DNA of 44,426 nucleotides from positions 1-44,426 of the forward strand of contig DVFZ01000086.1 in the NCBI GenBank assembly GCA_018712945.1, written 5' to 3'. This DNA comes from Candidatus Pullichristensenella stercorigallinarum. GTDB lineage: Bacteria; Bacillota; Clostridia; Christensenellales; Aristaeellaceae. The notes beneath the pieces were generated by a model. That model saw only the letters and a list, made by a program, of their open reading frames with translations, ran no database searches and was not told where the DNA came from. The position numbers and the translations under genes are program-made. This document shows, one piece after another, positions 33,513 through 42,645 of the stretch (positions are counted from its first letter, which is position 1; every line of letters starts with the position of its first letter).

Positions 33513-35291
33513 ATGCTTTCTTACAAACGCGATACCTATTGCGGCAATGTGACCGAGGCGCTCGCCGGCAAGGAAGTGCATCTTTCCGGTTGGGTGCAGC
33601 GCGCGCGCGACCTGGGCGGCGTGGTGTTTGTGTGGCTGCGCGACCGCGAGGGGCTGGTGCAGCTGGTGTTTGACGAAGCCGTGTGCTCCCACGAGGTATT
33701 CGAGCTGGGCCGCTCCCTGCGCTCGGAATATGTGGTGACTGTGCTTGGCGAAGTGCGCATGCGCGCGCAGAACGCCGTGAACCCGGACATGCCCACCGGC
33801 AAGGTGGAGGTGTTCGTGCGCGAATGCGAGCTGCTCAACAAGAGCGAAACGCCCCCCATCTACATTGACGACAAGGCCGGGGAAAACGAGACGGTGCGCC
33901 TCAAGTACCGCTATCTCGACCTGCGCAAGCCCTCCCTGCAGCGCAATATGCGCATGCGCGCCAAAATCGCCTCGGCGGTGCGCTCGTACATGGACGGCGA
34001 AGGGTTTGCCGAGGTGGAAACGCCCATCCTCACCAAGTCCACGCCCGAAGGCGCGCGCGATTTCCTGGTGCCCAGCCGCCTGCATCCCGGTTCCTTCTAC
34101 GCTCTGCCCCAGTCGCCGCAGATTTACAAGCAGCTTCTGATGCTGGCGGGCTTTGACAAATACTATCAGGTGGCGCGCTGCTTCCGCGACGAGGACAACC
34201 GCGCCGACCGCCAGCCGGAGTTTACGCAGGTGGACGTGGAAATGTCCTTCATCGACGAAAAGGACATCCAGACGGTGATTGAAGGCGCGTTTGCGCGCGT
34301 GTTCCGCGAGGTGATGGGCATGGAAATCTCCCTGCCCCTGGAGCGCATTACCTGGCGCGAGGCCATGGAAAATTACGGCAGCGACAAGCCCGACCGCCGC
34401 TTTGGCATGAAGCTGAAAAACGCTTCCGACCTGTGTGCGGGCTGCGGCTTCCCCGTGTTTGAAAGCGCGGTGGCGGAGGGCAAGAGCGTGCGCGGCATCA
34501 ACGCCGAGGGCTGCGCGGACATGACCCGCAAGCAAATTGATTCGCTGGTGGAGTTTGTCAAGACCTATCGCGCCAAGGGGCTGGCCTATGTGACCTTCGC
34601 CGCCGACGGCACGGTAAAATCGTCGTTTAACAAGTTCCTCACCCCGGAATTTACCGAAAAGCTGCGCGATCGCTTTGACGCCAAGCCGGGCGACCTCCTC
34701 TTTTTCGTCGCCGACAAGGACGCGGTGGCCTTCCAAAGCCTGGGCGCGCTGCGCGTGGAGATCGCCCGCCGCCGCGGCCTGATCCCCGAGGGCGTATACG
34801 ACCTGTTCTGGGTGACGGAATTCCCGCTGTTTGAGTACAGCGAGGAAGAGGGCCGCTATGTGGCCATGCATCATCCCTTCACCAGCTGGATGCCCGAGGA
34901 CGAGCCCTATTTGGAGAATGCAAAAGACAAGGTGCGCGCCCGCGCTTACGACCTGGTAATGAACGGCATCGAGATGGGTTCCGGCTCTATCCGCATCCAC
35001 AGAAGCGACATGCAGGCCAAGATGTTCAAGATGATCGGCCTTTCCGATGAAGAAGCCCAGCACCGCTTCGGGTTCCTCACCGACGCTTTCAAGTACGGCA
35101 CGCCCCCGCACGGCGGCTTCGCCTTCGGCCTCGACCGTTTGACGATGATCCTCACCGGCAGCGACAGCCTGCGCGACGTGGTGGCCTTCCCCAAGGCCCA
35201 GGGCGCGAACTGCCTGATGATGGAAACACCTGCGGACGTGAACCCCGAACAGCTCGAAGCGCTGAAGATCAAGGTGGATTTGGGAGAATAG
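33513..35291 (+). CDS. aspS: Aspartyl-tRNA synthetase
   Basis: 592 residues, bacterial type. An N-terminal OB-fold anticodon domain (GWVQRARDLGGVVFVWLRDREG), class II motif 1 (EVETPILTKSTPEGARDF), motif 2 (FRDEDNRADRQPEFTQVDVE), the bacterial GAD insertion (about 290-420) and motif 3 (GGFAFGLDRLTMIL) are seen. GGGAG at 8 nt before the ATG. Co-transcribed with hisS and so under the same histidine T-box, a usual pairing in Bacillota. Confidence 0.98.
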   Translation: MLSYKRDTYCGNVTEALAGKEVHLSGWVQRARDLGGVVFVWLRDREGLVQLVFDEAVCSHEVFELGRSLRSEYVVTVLGEVRMRAQNAVNPDMPTGKVEVFVRECELLNKSETPPIYIDDKAGENETVRLKYRYLDLRKPSLQRNMRMRAKIASAVRSYMDGEGFAEVETPILTKSTPEGARDFLVPSRLHPGSFYALPQSPQIYKQLLMLAGFDKYYQVARCFRDEDNRADRQPEFTQVDVEMSFIDEKDIQTVIEGAFARVFREVMGMEISLPLERITWREAMENYGSDKPDRRFGMKLKNASDLCAGCGFPVFESAVAEGKSVRGINAEGCADMTRKQIDSLVEFVKTYRAKGLAYVTFAADGTVKSSFNKFLTPEFTEKLRDRFDAKPGDLLFFVADKDAVAFQSLGALRVEIARRRGLIPEGVYDLFWVTEFPLFEYSEEEGRYVAMHHPFTSWMPEDEPYLENAKDKVRARAYDLVMNGIEMGSGSIRIHRSDMQAKMFKMIGLSDEEAQHRFGFLTDAFKYGTPPHGGFAFGLDRLTMILTGSDSLRDVVAFPKAQGANCLMMETPADVNPEQLEALKIKVDLGE

Positions 35292-35299
35292 ACGTTCAA

Positions 35300-35324
35300 G
35301 GCCCGGGGCACTCCGCCCCGGGCC
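35300..35324 (+). terminator. GC-rich hairpin after aspS
   Basis: GGCCCGGGG/CCCCGGGCC perfect 9-bp stem, 8 bp after the stop codon; followed by GTTCAG rather than a T-run. Confidence 0.5.
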
Positions 35325-35327
35325 GTT

Positions 35328-35359
35328 CAGCTTGTCAAAAAAGTATTTTTGACAAGCTG
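35328..35359. terminator. Perfect bidirectional hairpin with A/T tracts
   Basis: CAGCTTGTCAAAAA and TTTTTGACAAGCTG form a perfect 14-bp stem with loop AGTA. The A-run/T-run edges allow termination on either strand. It directly precedes repeat B copy 2, and a similar TTTTTTGACAGACTGG follows copy 1. Confidence 0.6.
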
Positions 35360-35376
35360 GCGGACGTGGAAGCAAG

Positions 35377-35486
35377 CTTCCCCGCCGCACATGAGGCGAT
35401 TTTGTCGGTTTTCCAAATCGTCAAAATCGGCCGGCCTTGGTCGACTTGAAAACCCTGTGGGTTTTCAACCTATCGCCGGGTACGAT
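35377..35486. repeat. Dispersed intergenic repeat B, copy 2
   Basis: Related to 1-110 over its full length, with the same CGATTTT, TCAAATCGTCAAAATCG and GAAAACCC/GGGTTTTC blocks. It lies between aspS and rluA and is followed by another hairpin (AGCGCGA/TCGCGCT, about 35492-35519) and GGGGGTTTTT. The region 35292-35598 thus holds only hairpins and this repeat. Confidence 0.75.
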
Positions 35487-35598
35487 TAAAAGCGCGAAAG
35501 GGCTTCGGCTCTCGCGCTCTCTCCGGGGGTTTTTGATAGCCTGTACGGCCCGGAGCGCTCGCCCCGGTCTATTTTGAAATTTTCACGGGAGTTCTGCC

Positions 35599-36471
35599 AT
35601 GCCTGTTTTGCGCAAAACTGCACAGGAAAAAGACGCCGGGCGCAAGTTGAAATACTTCGTGCGCGGCGATCTCGGCGTATCGTATACGCAATTTGCCTCT
35701 TTGAAAATGACGGGCGGCGTGCGCGTCAACGGCGAGGCGGCACTGGCGAATTATCCGCTCCGGGCGGGCGACGTTGTGGAGATTGTTCTGCCTGCGGACG
35801 CGCCCGCAGCCGCCGTCGTGCCGGAAAACCTGCCCGTCGATATCGTCTATGAAAACGACGATTTCTACATCGTCAACAAGAGCGCGCCCCTGCCCTGCCA
35901 GTGCTCGCAAAAACAGGAAAGCGGCGCGCTGGAAAACCGTCTGGCAGCACGCTTTGGCGCTCAGTTTGTTTTCCGTCCTCTCAACCGGCTGGACAAGGGC
36001 ACAAGCGGCCTGATGTGCGCGGCCAAACACGCCCACGCCTGCCAGCTTTTGCAAAAACAGCTGCACACGGGCGCGTTTGCGCGCGAATACCTGGCCGTGG
36101 TGGAAGGAAATGTGGAGGGCGAATTTACCGTGGAGGCCCCCATCGCCAAGGTGGACGAAGCCAGCGTGCGCCGCATCGTCGATTTTGGACGCGGCAAGCC
36201 CTCCGTCACGCACGCGCGCGCCGTGGCGCATGGCAACGGCCGCACGCTTTTGCGCCTGCGCCTGGAAACCGGCCGTACCCATCAGATTCGCGTGCACATG
36301 GCATACATCGGCCATCCCATCGCAGGCGATTTTCTCTATGGGCAGGAGGACAAACGCCTGCCCGGGCGCTTTGCGCTGCATTCGGCGCATCTGGCGCTGG
36401 AATGGGAGGGAAAACGCATGGCGTGGGACGCTCCCCTGCCCGATGAACTTGCGGCGCTGTTGCGCGATTGA
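35599..36471 (+). CDS. RluA-family 23S rRNA/tRNA pseudouridine synthase
   Basis: 290 residues. Isomerises uridine to pseudouridine in structured RNA. An S4-like RNA-binding region (about 12-80, with RKLKYFVRGDLGVSYTQF and VRVNG) precedes the catalytic domain, where the Asp lies in RPLNRLDKGTSGLM. Further hallmarks are FAREYLAVVEG, LRLETGRTHQIRVHM and GHPIAGDFLYG. RluD-like type; the exact target cannot be told. GGGAG at 7 nt before ATG. Its stop codon lies at the edge of repeat A copy 2. Confidence 0.95.
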   Translation: MPVLRKTAQEKDAGRKLKYFVRGDLGVSYTQFASLKMTGGVRVNGEAALANYPLRAGDVVEIVLPADAPAAAVVPENLPVDIVYENDDFYIVNKSAPLPCQCSQKQESGALENRLAARFGAQFVFRPLNRLDKGTSGLMCAAKHAHACQLLQKQLHTGAFAREYLAVVEGNVEGEFTVEAPIAKVDEASVRRIVDFGRGKPSVTHARAVAHGNGRTLLRLRLETGRTHQIRVHMAYIGHPIAGDFLYGQEDKRLPGRFALHSAHLALEWEGKRMAWDAPLPDELAALLRD

Positions 36472-36710
36472 GCCGCCTTCGGTTTCGGAGGCGGCTCAGT
36501 CTATTGACAAAGTCAATAAAATCCCGCAAAACAAAAACGCGAACTTACAGATAGGGGAACTTGCGTGGGCGTAAGGAACCGCCGGACTATAAGTACGCTG
36601 ACGCAGCAGGTAAAAATTGCTTCGGATTTCTGTTTTATCAGGGGGCAAGGTTTGCATTAGCGGGCTTTGTCAGTACCTTGAGCCGCCTCCGAAACCGGAG
36701 GCGCTTGCTT
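36466..36710. repeat. Structured intergenic repeat A, copy 2
   Basis: About 245 bp that fill the space between the convergent rluA and trmH-type genes. The left end CGGTTTCGGAGGCGGCTCA and the right end are near-perfect inverted repeats of about 25 bp, both followed inward by TGACAAAG. Each end can also fold on itself (GAGCCGCC/GGCGGCTC). The interior shares CTTGC...GTAAG, CTGACGCAG and GGTAAAAATTGC with copy 1. The rluA stop (TGA) is part of the left end. Confidence 0.78.
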
Positions 36711-37462
36711 TTATTTTCCCCGCATCATCTCATACATCATAATCCCCGCCGCTACCGCCGCGTTGAGCGATTCGGCCCGGCCGCGCATGGGCAGTTTCAC
36801 CAGCGCATCGGCCTGCGCGCGCACGCTTTCGGAAATGCCGTGGGCTTCGCTGCCGATGACCAGGATGAAGCGCTCCCCCGCTTCCGGGCGGGCGTAGAAG
36901 TCCGCGCCGTCGAGCGCCGATGCAAAAACCTTCCAGCCGCGTTCGCGCAGCGTTTGCAGGCTTTCGGCCAGCGGTTCGGCGGCGATGGCGGGCAGGCGGA
37001 AGCCGGAACCCATCGCCGCGCGCTGCACCTTGGGGCTGTACGGATCGGCGCAGCCTGCGCCCAGAAGCAACCCGCCAAACCCCGCCGCGTCCGCCGTGCG
37101 CCAGATGGTGCCTACGTTGCCAGGGTCCTGTACGCCGTCCAGCGCCACCAGGATGTCCGGGGCGTTTTCCAAACCGGCCGTCGCGGGCAGGACAAAGGCG
37201 GCGCACATGCCCTGCGGCGTCTTTGTATCGCAAACGGCTTCGAGCACGCCGCGCGTCACCAGCCGCGCTTCGGGAAAGCGCGCCGCGAGCGGCGTTTCTT
37301 CCTCGGTGAGCAGCGTGCGCGGCGCAAGGCCGGAGGCAAGCGCCTCTTTGAGCATCGTTTCGCCCTCACCAAAAACAGCCCCGTCTCCCGCCGTGCCTTC
37401 GCGCCTTTGAGCGCGCGCAGGCTGGCTATGAGCGGGTTTTTTACGCTGGTGATTTTCTCCAT
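36711..37462 (-). pseudogene. TrmH/SpoU-family RNA 2'-O-methyltransferase, interrupted by a frame break
   Basis: About 250 residues if read through. The first frame, from ATG 37462, gives MEKITSVKNPLIASLRALKG and reaches ETGLFLV. The rest, in another frame, resumes EGETMLKEALASG and holds the SPOUT knot: ALDGVQDPGNVGTIWRTADA, LVIGSEAHGIS, and LPMRGRAESLNAAVAAGIMM. One missing G or C near 37363-37370 (plus strand CGCCCTCACC) restores FLVEGE, as in relatives. Transfers methyl from SAM to rRNA or tRNA ribose. Convergent with rluA across repeat A copy 2. Confidence 0.87.
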
Positions 37463-37571
37463 ACTTGCCCCGTCCTTTCCGTTCGCGTAAATTGTAGCAG
37501 ATTTTCCAGCTTTGTTCAAGGCGGCGCGGGCAAAACGGCGCGGTTTTTGCTGGCCGTTCACAAAGCGGCGC

Positions 37572-37600
37572 TTGTTTTTGGCGGCGGAATATTATACAAT
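37572..37600 (+). promoter_or_regulatory. Promoter of the metF-metH operon
   Basis: TTGTTT, 17 bp, TACAAT, 29 bp before the start codon. The leader is too short for an S-box or B12 riboswitch. Confidence 0.6.
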
Positions 37601-37628
37601 AAAGGCAGTTCTTTCTGGAGGGGTTCGC

Positions 37629-38492
37629 ATGCGCGTTCTCGACATCATCCGCAGCGACCGGGTCACGGTCTCCTGTGAGCTTTTCCCGCCCAAGCTGGGC
37701 AAGCCCCTGCGCGATACGGAGCGCATTGTCTCCGAAATCGCCCGGCTGAAACCCTCGTTTATCAGCGTCACCTGCGGCGCGGGCGGCTCCACTGGCGACC
37801 ATACCGTGGAAATCGCCCGTTGTGTGCAACAGGATAACGGCGTGACGGCGCTGGCGCACGTCACCTGCGTTTCCACGCCCCGAGACCAGATTCGCCGTAC
37901 CCTGACGCTGCTCCAGGAAGCGGGCGTGGAAAACATACTGGCCCTGCGCGGCGATCTGCCCGCTGACGGCTCCGCCGCCTGTGCCGATTTTGCCCACGCC
38001 AGCGACTTGATCGAGGAAATCAACCGCTTCGGCGGCTTTTGCGTGGGCGGGGCCTGCTATCCTGAAGGGCACCCCGAATCGCCCAACAAGCAGGCGGATT
38101 TGGACGGCATCCGCAAAAAAGTGGACGCGGGCTGCGCTTTTTTGACCACGCAGATGTTCTTTGACAACAACATACTCTACAACTTCCTGTTCCGCCTTCT
38201 CAAGCACGGCATCGACGTACCGGTGGTCGCAGGCATCATGCCCATCACCAACGAGCGGCAGGTCAAGCGCACGTTCACACTTTCCGGAGCAAACCTGCCG
38301 CCGCGCTTCCGCGCCATCGTGGACCGCTTCGGCGATGATCCCCCCGCCATGAAACAGGCGGGCATCGCCTACGCCACCGAACAGATCATCGACCTGATTG
38401 CCAACGGCGTCAGCCATGTGCATATTTATACGATGAACCAGCCGGACATTGCCGGTAGCATCATCCGCAATCTTTCGGAGATCTTCCGTTGA
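37629..38492 (+). CDS. metF: 5,10-methylenetetrahydrofolate reductase
   Basis: 287 residues. Reduces methylene-THF to methyl-THF, the methyl donor for MetH. TIM-barrel flavoprotein: SCELFPPKLGK has the catalytic Glu, and FISVTCGAGGSTGDHT, ALRGDLP and FLTTQMFFDN are typical. The open frame extends 39 codons upstream, but the ATG at 37629 with GGAGGGG at 5 nt is chosen. Overlaps the next gene by 4 bp. Confidence 0.96.
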   Translation: MRVLDIIRSDRVTVSCELFPPKLGKPLRDTERIVSEIARLKPSFISVTCGAGGSTGDHTVEIARCVQQDNGVTALAHVTCVSTPRDQIRRTLTLLQEAGVENILALRGDLPADGSAACADFAHASDLIEEINRFGGFCVGGACYPEGHPESPNKQADLDGIRKKVDAGCAFLTTQMFFDNNILYNFLFRLLKHGIDVPVVAGIMPITNERQVKRTFTLSGANLPPRFRAIVDRFGDDPPAMKQAGIAYATEQIIDLIANGVSHVHIYTMNQPDIAGSIIRNLSEIFR

Positions 38493-39121
38493 CCGCTTTC
38501 GAGCGCGAGGTGCTGCGCTATCTCGGAAACGCCGCGCCCGACGCGCGGCTGATGGAGTTAATCGCCTCGGTGGAGGCGGAAATGCGGCGGGATATACGCC
38601 CCCGCGGCGTGCGCAGGCGGCTGACCGTAGCGGTGGCGGAAACGGGCGTACAGGTTGAGGGCTTTTATCTTGAAAGCCGGGCGCTTGCTCAAAATCTGTG
38701 CGGATGCAGGGAAGCCTGCTTTGCCGCCGCCACGCTGGGCGCGGAAGCGGACAGGCTCCTGCGCCGCTACGCCGCCCTCGATCTGCCGCGCGCCGCCGTA
38801 TGGCAGGGCGCCTGCGCCGCCTATCTGGAAGAATATCTGAACGGCATGGAGGCCGCCTTGCGCGCCGAAGCGCCGGGACTGTATTTGCGGCCCCGCTTCA
38901 GCCCGGGATATGGCGATTTGGATATATCCAACCAGCAAGCCATGTTTTCCCTGCTGGAGCTGGAAAAGCGCCTCGGGCTTTCCCTGACCCCGGCGCAGAT
39001 GATGCTGCCGGAAAAATCCGTCACCGCCATCATCGGGCTTTCCAAAGAACCGCGAAAGGCGGCGGGTGGCTGCGCATCCTGCGCAAAAACCGATTGCCCC
39101 AACAGGAGGAAAGAAGCATGA
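38489..39121 (+). CDS. Methionine synthase activation domain protein (split MetH)
   Basis: 210 residues. Corresponds to the C-terminal reactivation domain of MetH as a free protein, which would bring oxidised cobalamin back by reductive methylation with SAM. FSPGYGDLDISNQQAMFSLL and LTPAQMMLPEKSVTAIIGLS are the hallmark stretch. The tail has Cys pairs (CASCAKTDCPNRR) that may bind metal. It starts with TTG overlapping the metF stop (TTGA) and ends with ATGA overlap into metH, so the three genes are tightly coupled. Confidence 0.92.
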   Translation: MTAFEREVLRYLGNAAPDARLMELIASVEAEMRRDIRPRGVRRRLTVAVAETGVQVEGFYLESRALAQNLCGCREACFAAATLGAEADRLLRRYAALDLPRAAVWQGACAAYLEEYLNGMEAALRAEAPGLYLRPRFSPGYGDLDISNQQAMFSLLELEKRLGLSLTPAQMMLPEKSVTAIIGLSKEPRKAAGGCASCAKTDCPNRRKEA

Positions 39122-41484
39122 AGGATTTCCGCGACCGGCTGGGCCGGGAACTGCTTTTGATGGACGGCGCGATGGGCACCATGCTGCAAGCGCGCGGCCT
39201 GAAAATGGGCGAGCTGCCCGGCAACATGAACCTGCGCGCCCCGGATGTAGTGCGCGGCATCCATGCCGAATACCTGGCCGCAGGCGCGGACATCGTCGAG
39301 GCCAACACCTTTGGCGTCAGCCGCCTGAAATTTGGCGATGAGGCGGCAAAGGTCGTGCGTGCCGGTATCCGTATCGCCCGGGAAGCCGTGGCCCAAAGCG
39401 GACTCGAGGCCTATGTGGCGGCCAATATCGGCCCCTTGGGGCGGCTGCTCAAGCCGGTGGGCGACTTGGACTTTGAGGAGGCCGTAACGCTTTTTCGGGA
39501 AATTGCCGCTTCCTGCGAAGAAGCGGATCTTTTGCTGTTTGAAACCTTTACGGACGTATACGAGCTCAAAGCGGCGCTGCTGGCGGCGAAGGAAGTAAGC
39601 GATTTGCCCATCGTAGCGATGATGACCTTCGACGAAGCCGGGCGCATGCTCACCGGCGCGGACGTGACAAGCGCCGTCACCATCGCCGAATCGCTGGGCG
39701 CGGAGGCCGTGGGCTTCAACTGCGGCCTGGGGCCGGAACAAATGCTGGCGCTGTTGCCTTCCCTGCGCGGCGTAGCCGGCGTCCCCCTGTCCTTCAATCC
39801 CAACGCCGGTCTTCCCGTAGTAGTGGAGGGGCAGACGCAGTTCCGCGTTTCCCCGCAGGAATTTGCCGCCGCCGCGCGCAAACTGGCGGAAGGCGGCGCG
39901 GCGCTGTTGGGCGGTTGCTGCGGCACCACGCCGGAGCACATCGCGGCGCTGAAAAAAGCCGTGGCGGGCATTGCGCCCGCGCCCGCCGCCAAGACCGGGC
40001 GTACGATTATCTGTTCCTACGCGCGCGCGGTCGAGTTTGGCGGCGCGCCGGTGCTCATCGGCGAGCGCATCAACCCCACCGGCAAGCCCAATCTCAAGCG
40101 CGCCCTGCGGGAAAATGATATGGGCTACGTCCTGCGCGAAGGCGCGAAGCAGGCTGACGCGGGCGCAGATGTGCTGGATGTAAACGTAGGCCTGCCAGGC
40201 ATCGACGAATGCGAAATGCTGTCCCGCGCCGTGGCGGAATTGCAAGCCGTGCTGCCCCTGCCTTTGCAGATTGACTCCGCCAACCCCGAGGCCATGGCGC
40301 GCGCGGCGCGGCTCTATAACGGCCGTCCGCTCCTCAACTCCGTCAGCGGCAAGCGCGCCTCCATGGACGCGGTATTTCCCATCGCCCAAAAGTACGGCGC
40401 GGTATTGATTGCCCTGACGCTGGACGACGAGGGCATTCCCGAAACGGCGGCAGGGCGCGTCTCCATTGCCGAAACCATCCTTGCCGAAGCGGAGAAGTAC
40501 GGCATCGGCCCGGAGCGGCTGATCTTCGACCCGCTCGCCATGTCCGTCTCCACCGGCGGCGGTGCTTTGGCGACGCTGGACGCGCTTTCCGAGCTTTCCC
40601 GGCGCGGCCTGCGCACCTCTCTGGGCGTTTCCAACGTCTCCTTTGGCCTGCCGGCCCGTCCCCGGCTCAACGCCGCCTTTTTCGCCGCGGCGCTGGCGCG
40701 CGGGTTGAGCGCCGGCATCGTCAATCCCCTGGACGCGGGGCTGATGGACGCGGCGGCCTGCCACAACGTCCTCTTTGGCTACGACGCGGACTGTTCGGGA
40801 TACATCGCCCGCTTTGCGGACGCCGAAGCCGTCCCCGTCAAACCTGTGGGAACGGTACTGACGCTGCATGAGGCGGTTTTGCGCGGCCTGTGCGCGGAGG
40901 CGCGCGCCGCTGCCGTGGAATCGCTGAAAACGCGCCCGCCCATGGACGTGGTGGAAGGCGAGCTGGTACCGGCGCTGAACGCCGTGGGCGAAGGGTTTGA
41001 GAAAAAAACCGTGTTCCTCCCCCAGCTTCTGATGAGCGCGGAGGCCGCCGGGGCCGCCTTTGAGGAGGTGCGCGCGCGCATCGCCGCCTCGGGCGGAGAA
41101 ACGGGCAAGGGAACCATTGTCGTCGCCACGGTGCGCGGCGACATACACGATATCGGCAAAAACATCGTGCGCGCCCTGTTGGAAAACTACGGCTTCCAAG
41201 TGATTGATTTGGGCAAGGACGTACCCCCGGAGGCGGTGCTGGAGGCCGTTGAAAAGAGTGGCGCGCCGCTGGTGGGCCTGAGCGCGCTGATGACCACCAC
41301 CGTAGAGAGCATGGAGGAAACCATCCGCCTTTTGCATGCGCGCACGCAGGCAAAAATCGTGGTTGGCGGCGCAGTACTTACCGAGAACTATGCCCGCCAG
41401 ATTGGGGCGGACTTCTACGCCCGCGACGCCATGGCCACAGTGCGTGTGGCTGAAGCGGTATTTGGCGGTGCGGAGGAAAATTGA
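39118..41484 (+). CDS. metH: Cobalamin-dependent methionine synthase without activation domain
   Basis: 788 residues. Transfers methyl from methyl-THF to homocysteine. Domains in order: homocysteine methyltransferase (1-285; zinc Cys in GFNCGLGP and in GGCCGTTPEH), pterin-binding (about 310-570; IGERINPTGKPNLKRAL, DVNVGLPG, SVSGK), cobalamin cap (about 590-670) and cobalamin-binding (about 670-788; DIHDIGKNIV with the B12-ligating His). The activation domain is encoded separately upstream. GAGGAAAG lies 4-6 nt before the ATG. Confidence 0.97.
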   Translation: MKDFRDRLGRELLLMDGAMGTMLQARGLKMGELPGNMNLRAPDVVRGIHAEYLAAGADIVEANTFGVSRLKFGDEAAKVVRAGIRIAREAVAQSGLEAYVAANIGPLGRLLKPVGDLDFEEAVTLFREIAASCEEADLLLFETFTDVYELKAALLAAKEVSDLPIVAMMTFDEAGRMLTGADVTSAVTIAESLGAEAVGFNCGLGPEQMLALLPSLRGVAGVPLSFNPNAGLPVVVEGQTQFRVSPQEFAAAARKLAEGGAALLGGCCGTTPEHIAALKKAVAGIAPAPAAKTGRTIICSYARAVEFGGAPVLIGERINPTGKPNLKRALRENDMGYVLREGAKQADAGADVLDVNVGLPGIDECEMLSRAVAELQAVLPLPLQIDSANPEAMARAARLYNGRPLLNSVSGKRASMDAVFPIAQKYGAVLIALTLDDEGIPETAAGRVSIAETILAEAEKYGIGPERLIFDPLAMSVSTGGGALATLDALSELSRRGLRTSLGVSNVSFGLPARPRLNAAFFAAALARGLSAGIVNPLDAGLMDAAACHNVLFGYDADCSGYIARFADAEAVPVKPVGTVLTLHEAVLRGLCAEARAAAVESLKTRPPMDVVEGELVPALNAVGEGFEKKTVFLPQLLMSAEAAGAAFEEVRARIAASGGETGKGTIVVATVRGDIHDIGKNIVRALLENYGFQVIDLGKDVPPEAVLEAVEKSGAPLVGLSALMTTTVESMEETIRLLHARTQAKIVVGGAVLTENYARQIGADFYARDAMATVRVAEAVFGGAEEN

Positions 41485-41539
41485 ACCTTCCATCCCGCGT
41501 ATACGTCCAAGAGATAGAAAAAACGAAAGGAGGGCGCCC

Positions 41540-42601
41540 ATGCGACGCACTGTGGTTCTTTTATTCCTGGTCTTGTTGCTGGCCTTGCCGTCCGCAGGGC
41601 TGGCGGAGGCATGGACCTTTATCGAAAGCTGGGACGCCTCTGAAAGCGAAGCCTCCGGGAGTGAAACATTCGAAAGCGAAACGTTTGAAAGCGAAACGTT
41701 TGGCACGACACTCTATATTGTCAACTGCGAGGAATACGTTTCCCTGCGCGCCCAGCCCGATACGAGCGCAGAAGCGCTGGCTCGCATTCCTCTGGGCACG
41801 GCGGTGACCTGCTATGGAGATGTGGGCAACGACTTCAGCGAAGTGGCATATCAGGGCATGACCGGCTATGTGCTCACCCGCTATCTCGGTTCCAACGCGC
41901 CTGTTGCTGCAGCGGAGGCGGAGAGCGAGGGCGAAACCATGTATGTGGTCAACTGCCAGGAATACGTCACCCTGCGCTCCGGCCCCAGCACCTCCACCGA
42001 CGCCATGGCCCATATTCCCTTGGGCACGGCAGTCATGACTTACGGCAGCGATGGAGACTTCATCCGCGTTGAGTATGAAGGCCTGCGCGGCTATGTGCTC
42101 AACGAATATCTGGATTACTCCCCCATGTCGTTCAGCGCTTATCTGGGAAGCGACGCGGGATATGCGCGCTTGGACACTGCTTCCATTGAGGTATCGGCCT
42201 CCAGTGAGCAGGTAGACCAGTACGGTTACTATTCTGCCGCCAACGCCAATGATGCTGATGGCTCCACCGCTTGGGCCGAAGGCGCGGACGGCGTAGGCGA
42301 AGGCGAATGGCTCTCTTTCTTCTTTGACGAGCGTGCGGTGGCAGGGTTCGCCATTTGTGCCGGCTATCAGAAATCCGCCGAGACATATAACAACAATGCC
42401 CGTCCGGCGCGTATCTGCGTAAGCGTGGCTGGGGAGTCGGATTGTTATGTGACCTTGGAGGACAGACGCGGCGAACAGGTGGTGCTTTTCCAGTACCCTG
42501 TGGTGTCGGATTATCTGTCCATCGAAATCGTTTCTGCTTACAGCGGCACCAGCTATGCCGATACTTGCATCAGCGACGTGCGTATTCTGTTGGCAGACTG
42601 A
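41540..42601 (+). CDS. Secreted protein with two SH3b domains and a discoidin-like C-terminal domain
   Basis: 353 residues. Signal peptide 1-22 (LLALPSAGLA-EA). A Ser/Glu/Thr stretch with three copies of SETFE (41-53) follows. Two bacterial SH3 domains occupy about 58-116 and 134-192 and share YVVNC.EYV.LR and GYVL..YL. The last part (about 212-353: VSASSEQV, YSAANANDADGSTAWAEGADG, GEWLSFFF, ICAGYQKS) resembles the NADase-type glycan-binding, F5/8-like fold. Likely binds peptidoglycan and another glycan at the wall. AAAGGAGGG at 6 nt before the ATG; it stands 55 bp after metH but is probably functionally unrelated. Confidence 0.9.
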   Translation: MRRTVVLLFLVLLLALPSAGLAEAWTFIESWDASESEASGSETFESETFESETFGTTLYIVNCEEYVSLRAQPDTSAEALARIPLGTAVTCYGDVGNDFSEVAYQGMTGYVLTRYLGSNAPVAAAEAESEGETMYVVNCQEYVTLRSGPSTSTDAMAHIPLGTAVMTYGSDGDFIRVEYEGLRGYVLNEYLDYSPMSFSAYLGSDAGYARLDTASIEVSASSEQVDQYGYYSAANANDADGSTAWAEGADGVGEGEWLSFFFDERAVAGFAICAGYQKSAETYNNNARPARICVSVAGESDCYVTLEDRRGEQVVLFQYPVVSDYLSIEIVSAYSGTSYADTCISDVRILLAD

Positions 42602-42616
42602 TGTATACAGCACAAT

Positions 42617-42644
42617 GGCCGCCTCCGCAGACGCGGAGGCGGCC
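42617..42644 (+). terminator. Hairpin terminator after the SH3 protein
   Basis: GGCCGCCTCCGC/GCGGAGGCGGCC, perfect 12-bp stem with loop AGAC; followed by GTTGCAATTT. Confidence 0.65.
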
Positions 42645-42645
42645 G

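Noticed and set aside
32478-35390. 970-residue minus-strand open frame across hisS and aspS
   Set aside because: Antisense shadow of two certain synthetase genes in GC-rich DNA; no ribosome binding site and His/Ala-rich low-complexity translation.
37500-37628. S-box or cobalamin riboswitch upstream of metF
   Set aside because: The leader after the predicted promoter is only about 20-30 nt, too short for either.
41665-41702. Direct repeats GAAAGCGAAACGTTT in the SH3 protein gene as a regulatory repeat
   Set aside because: They are in frame and simply encode the SETFE repeats after the signal peptide.
38821-41706. 961-residue minus-strand open frame across metH
   Set aside because: Antisense shadow of metH with the same Arg/Gly/His bias; no motifs.
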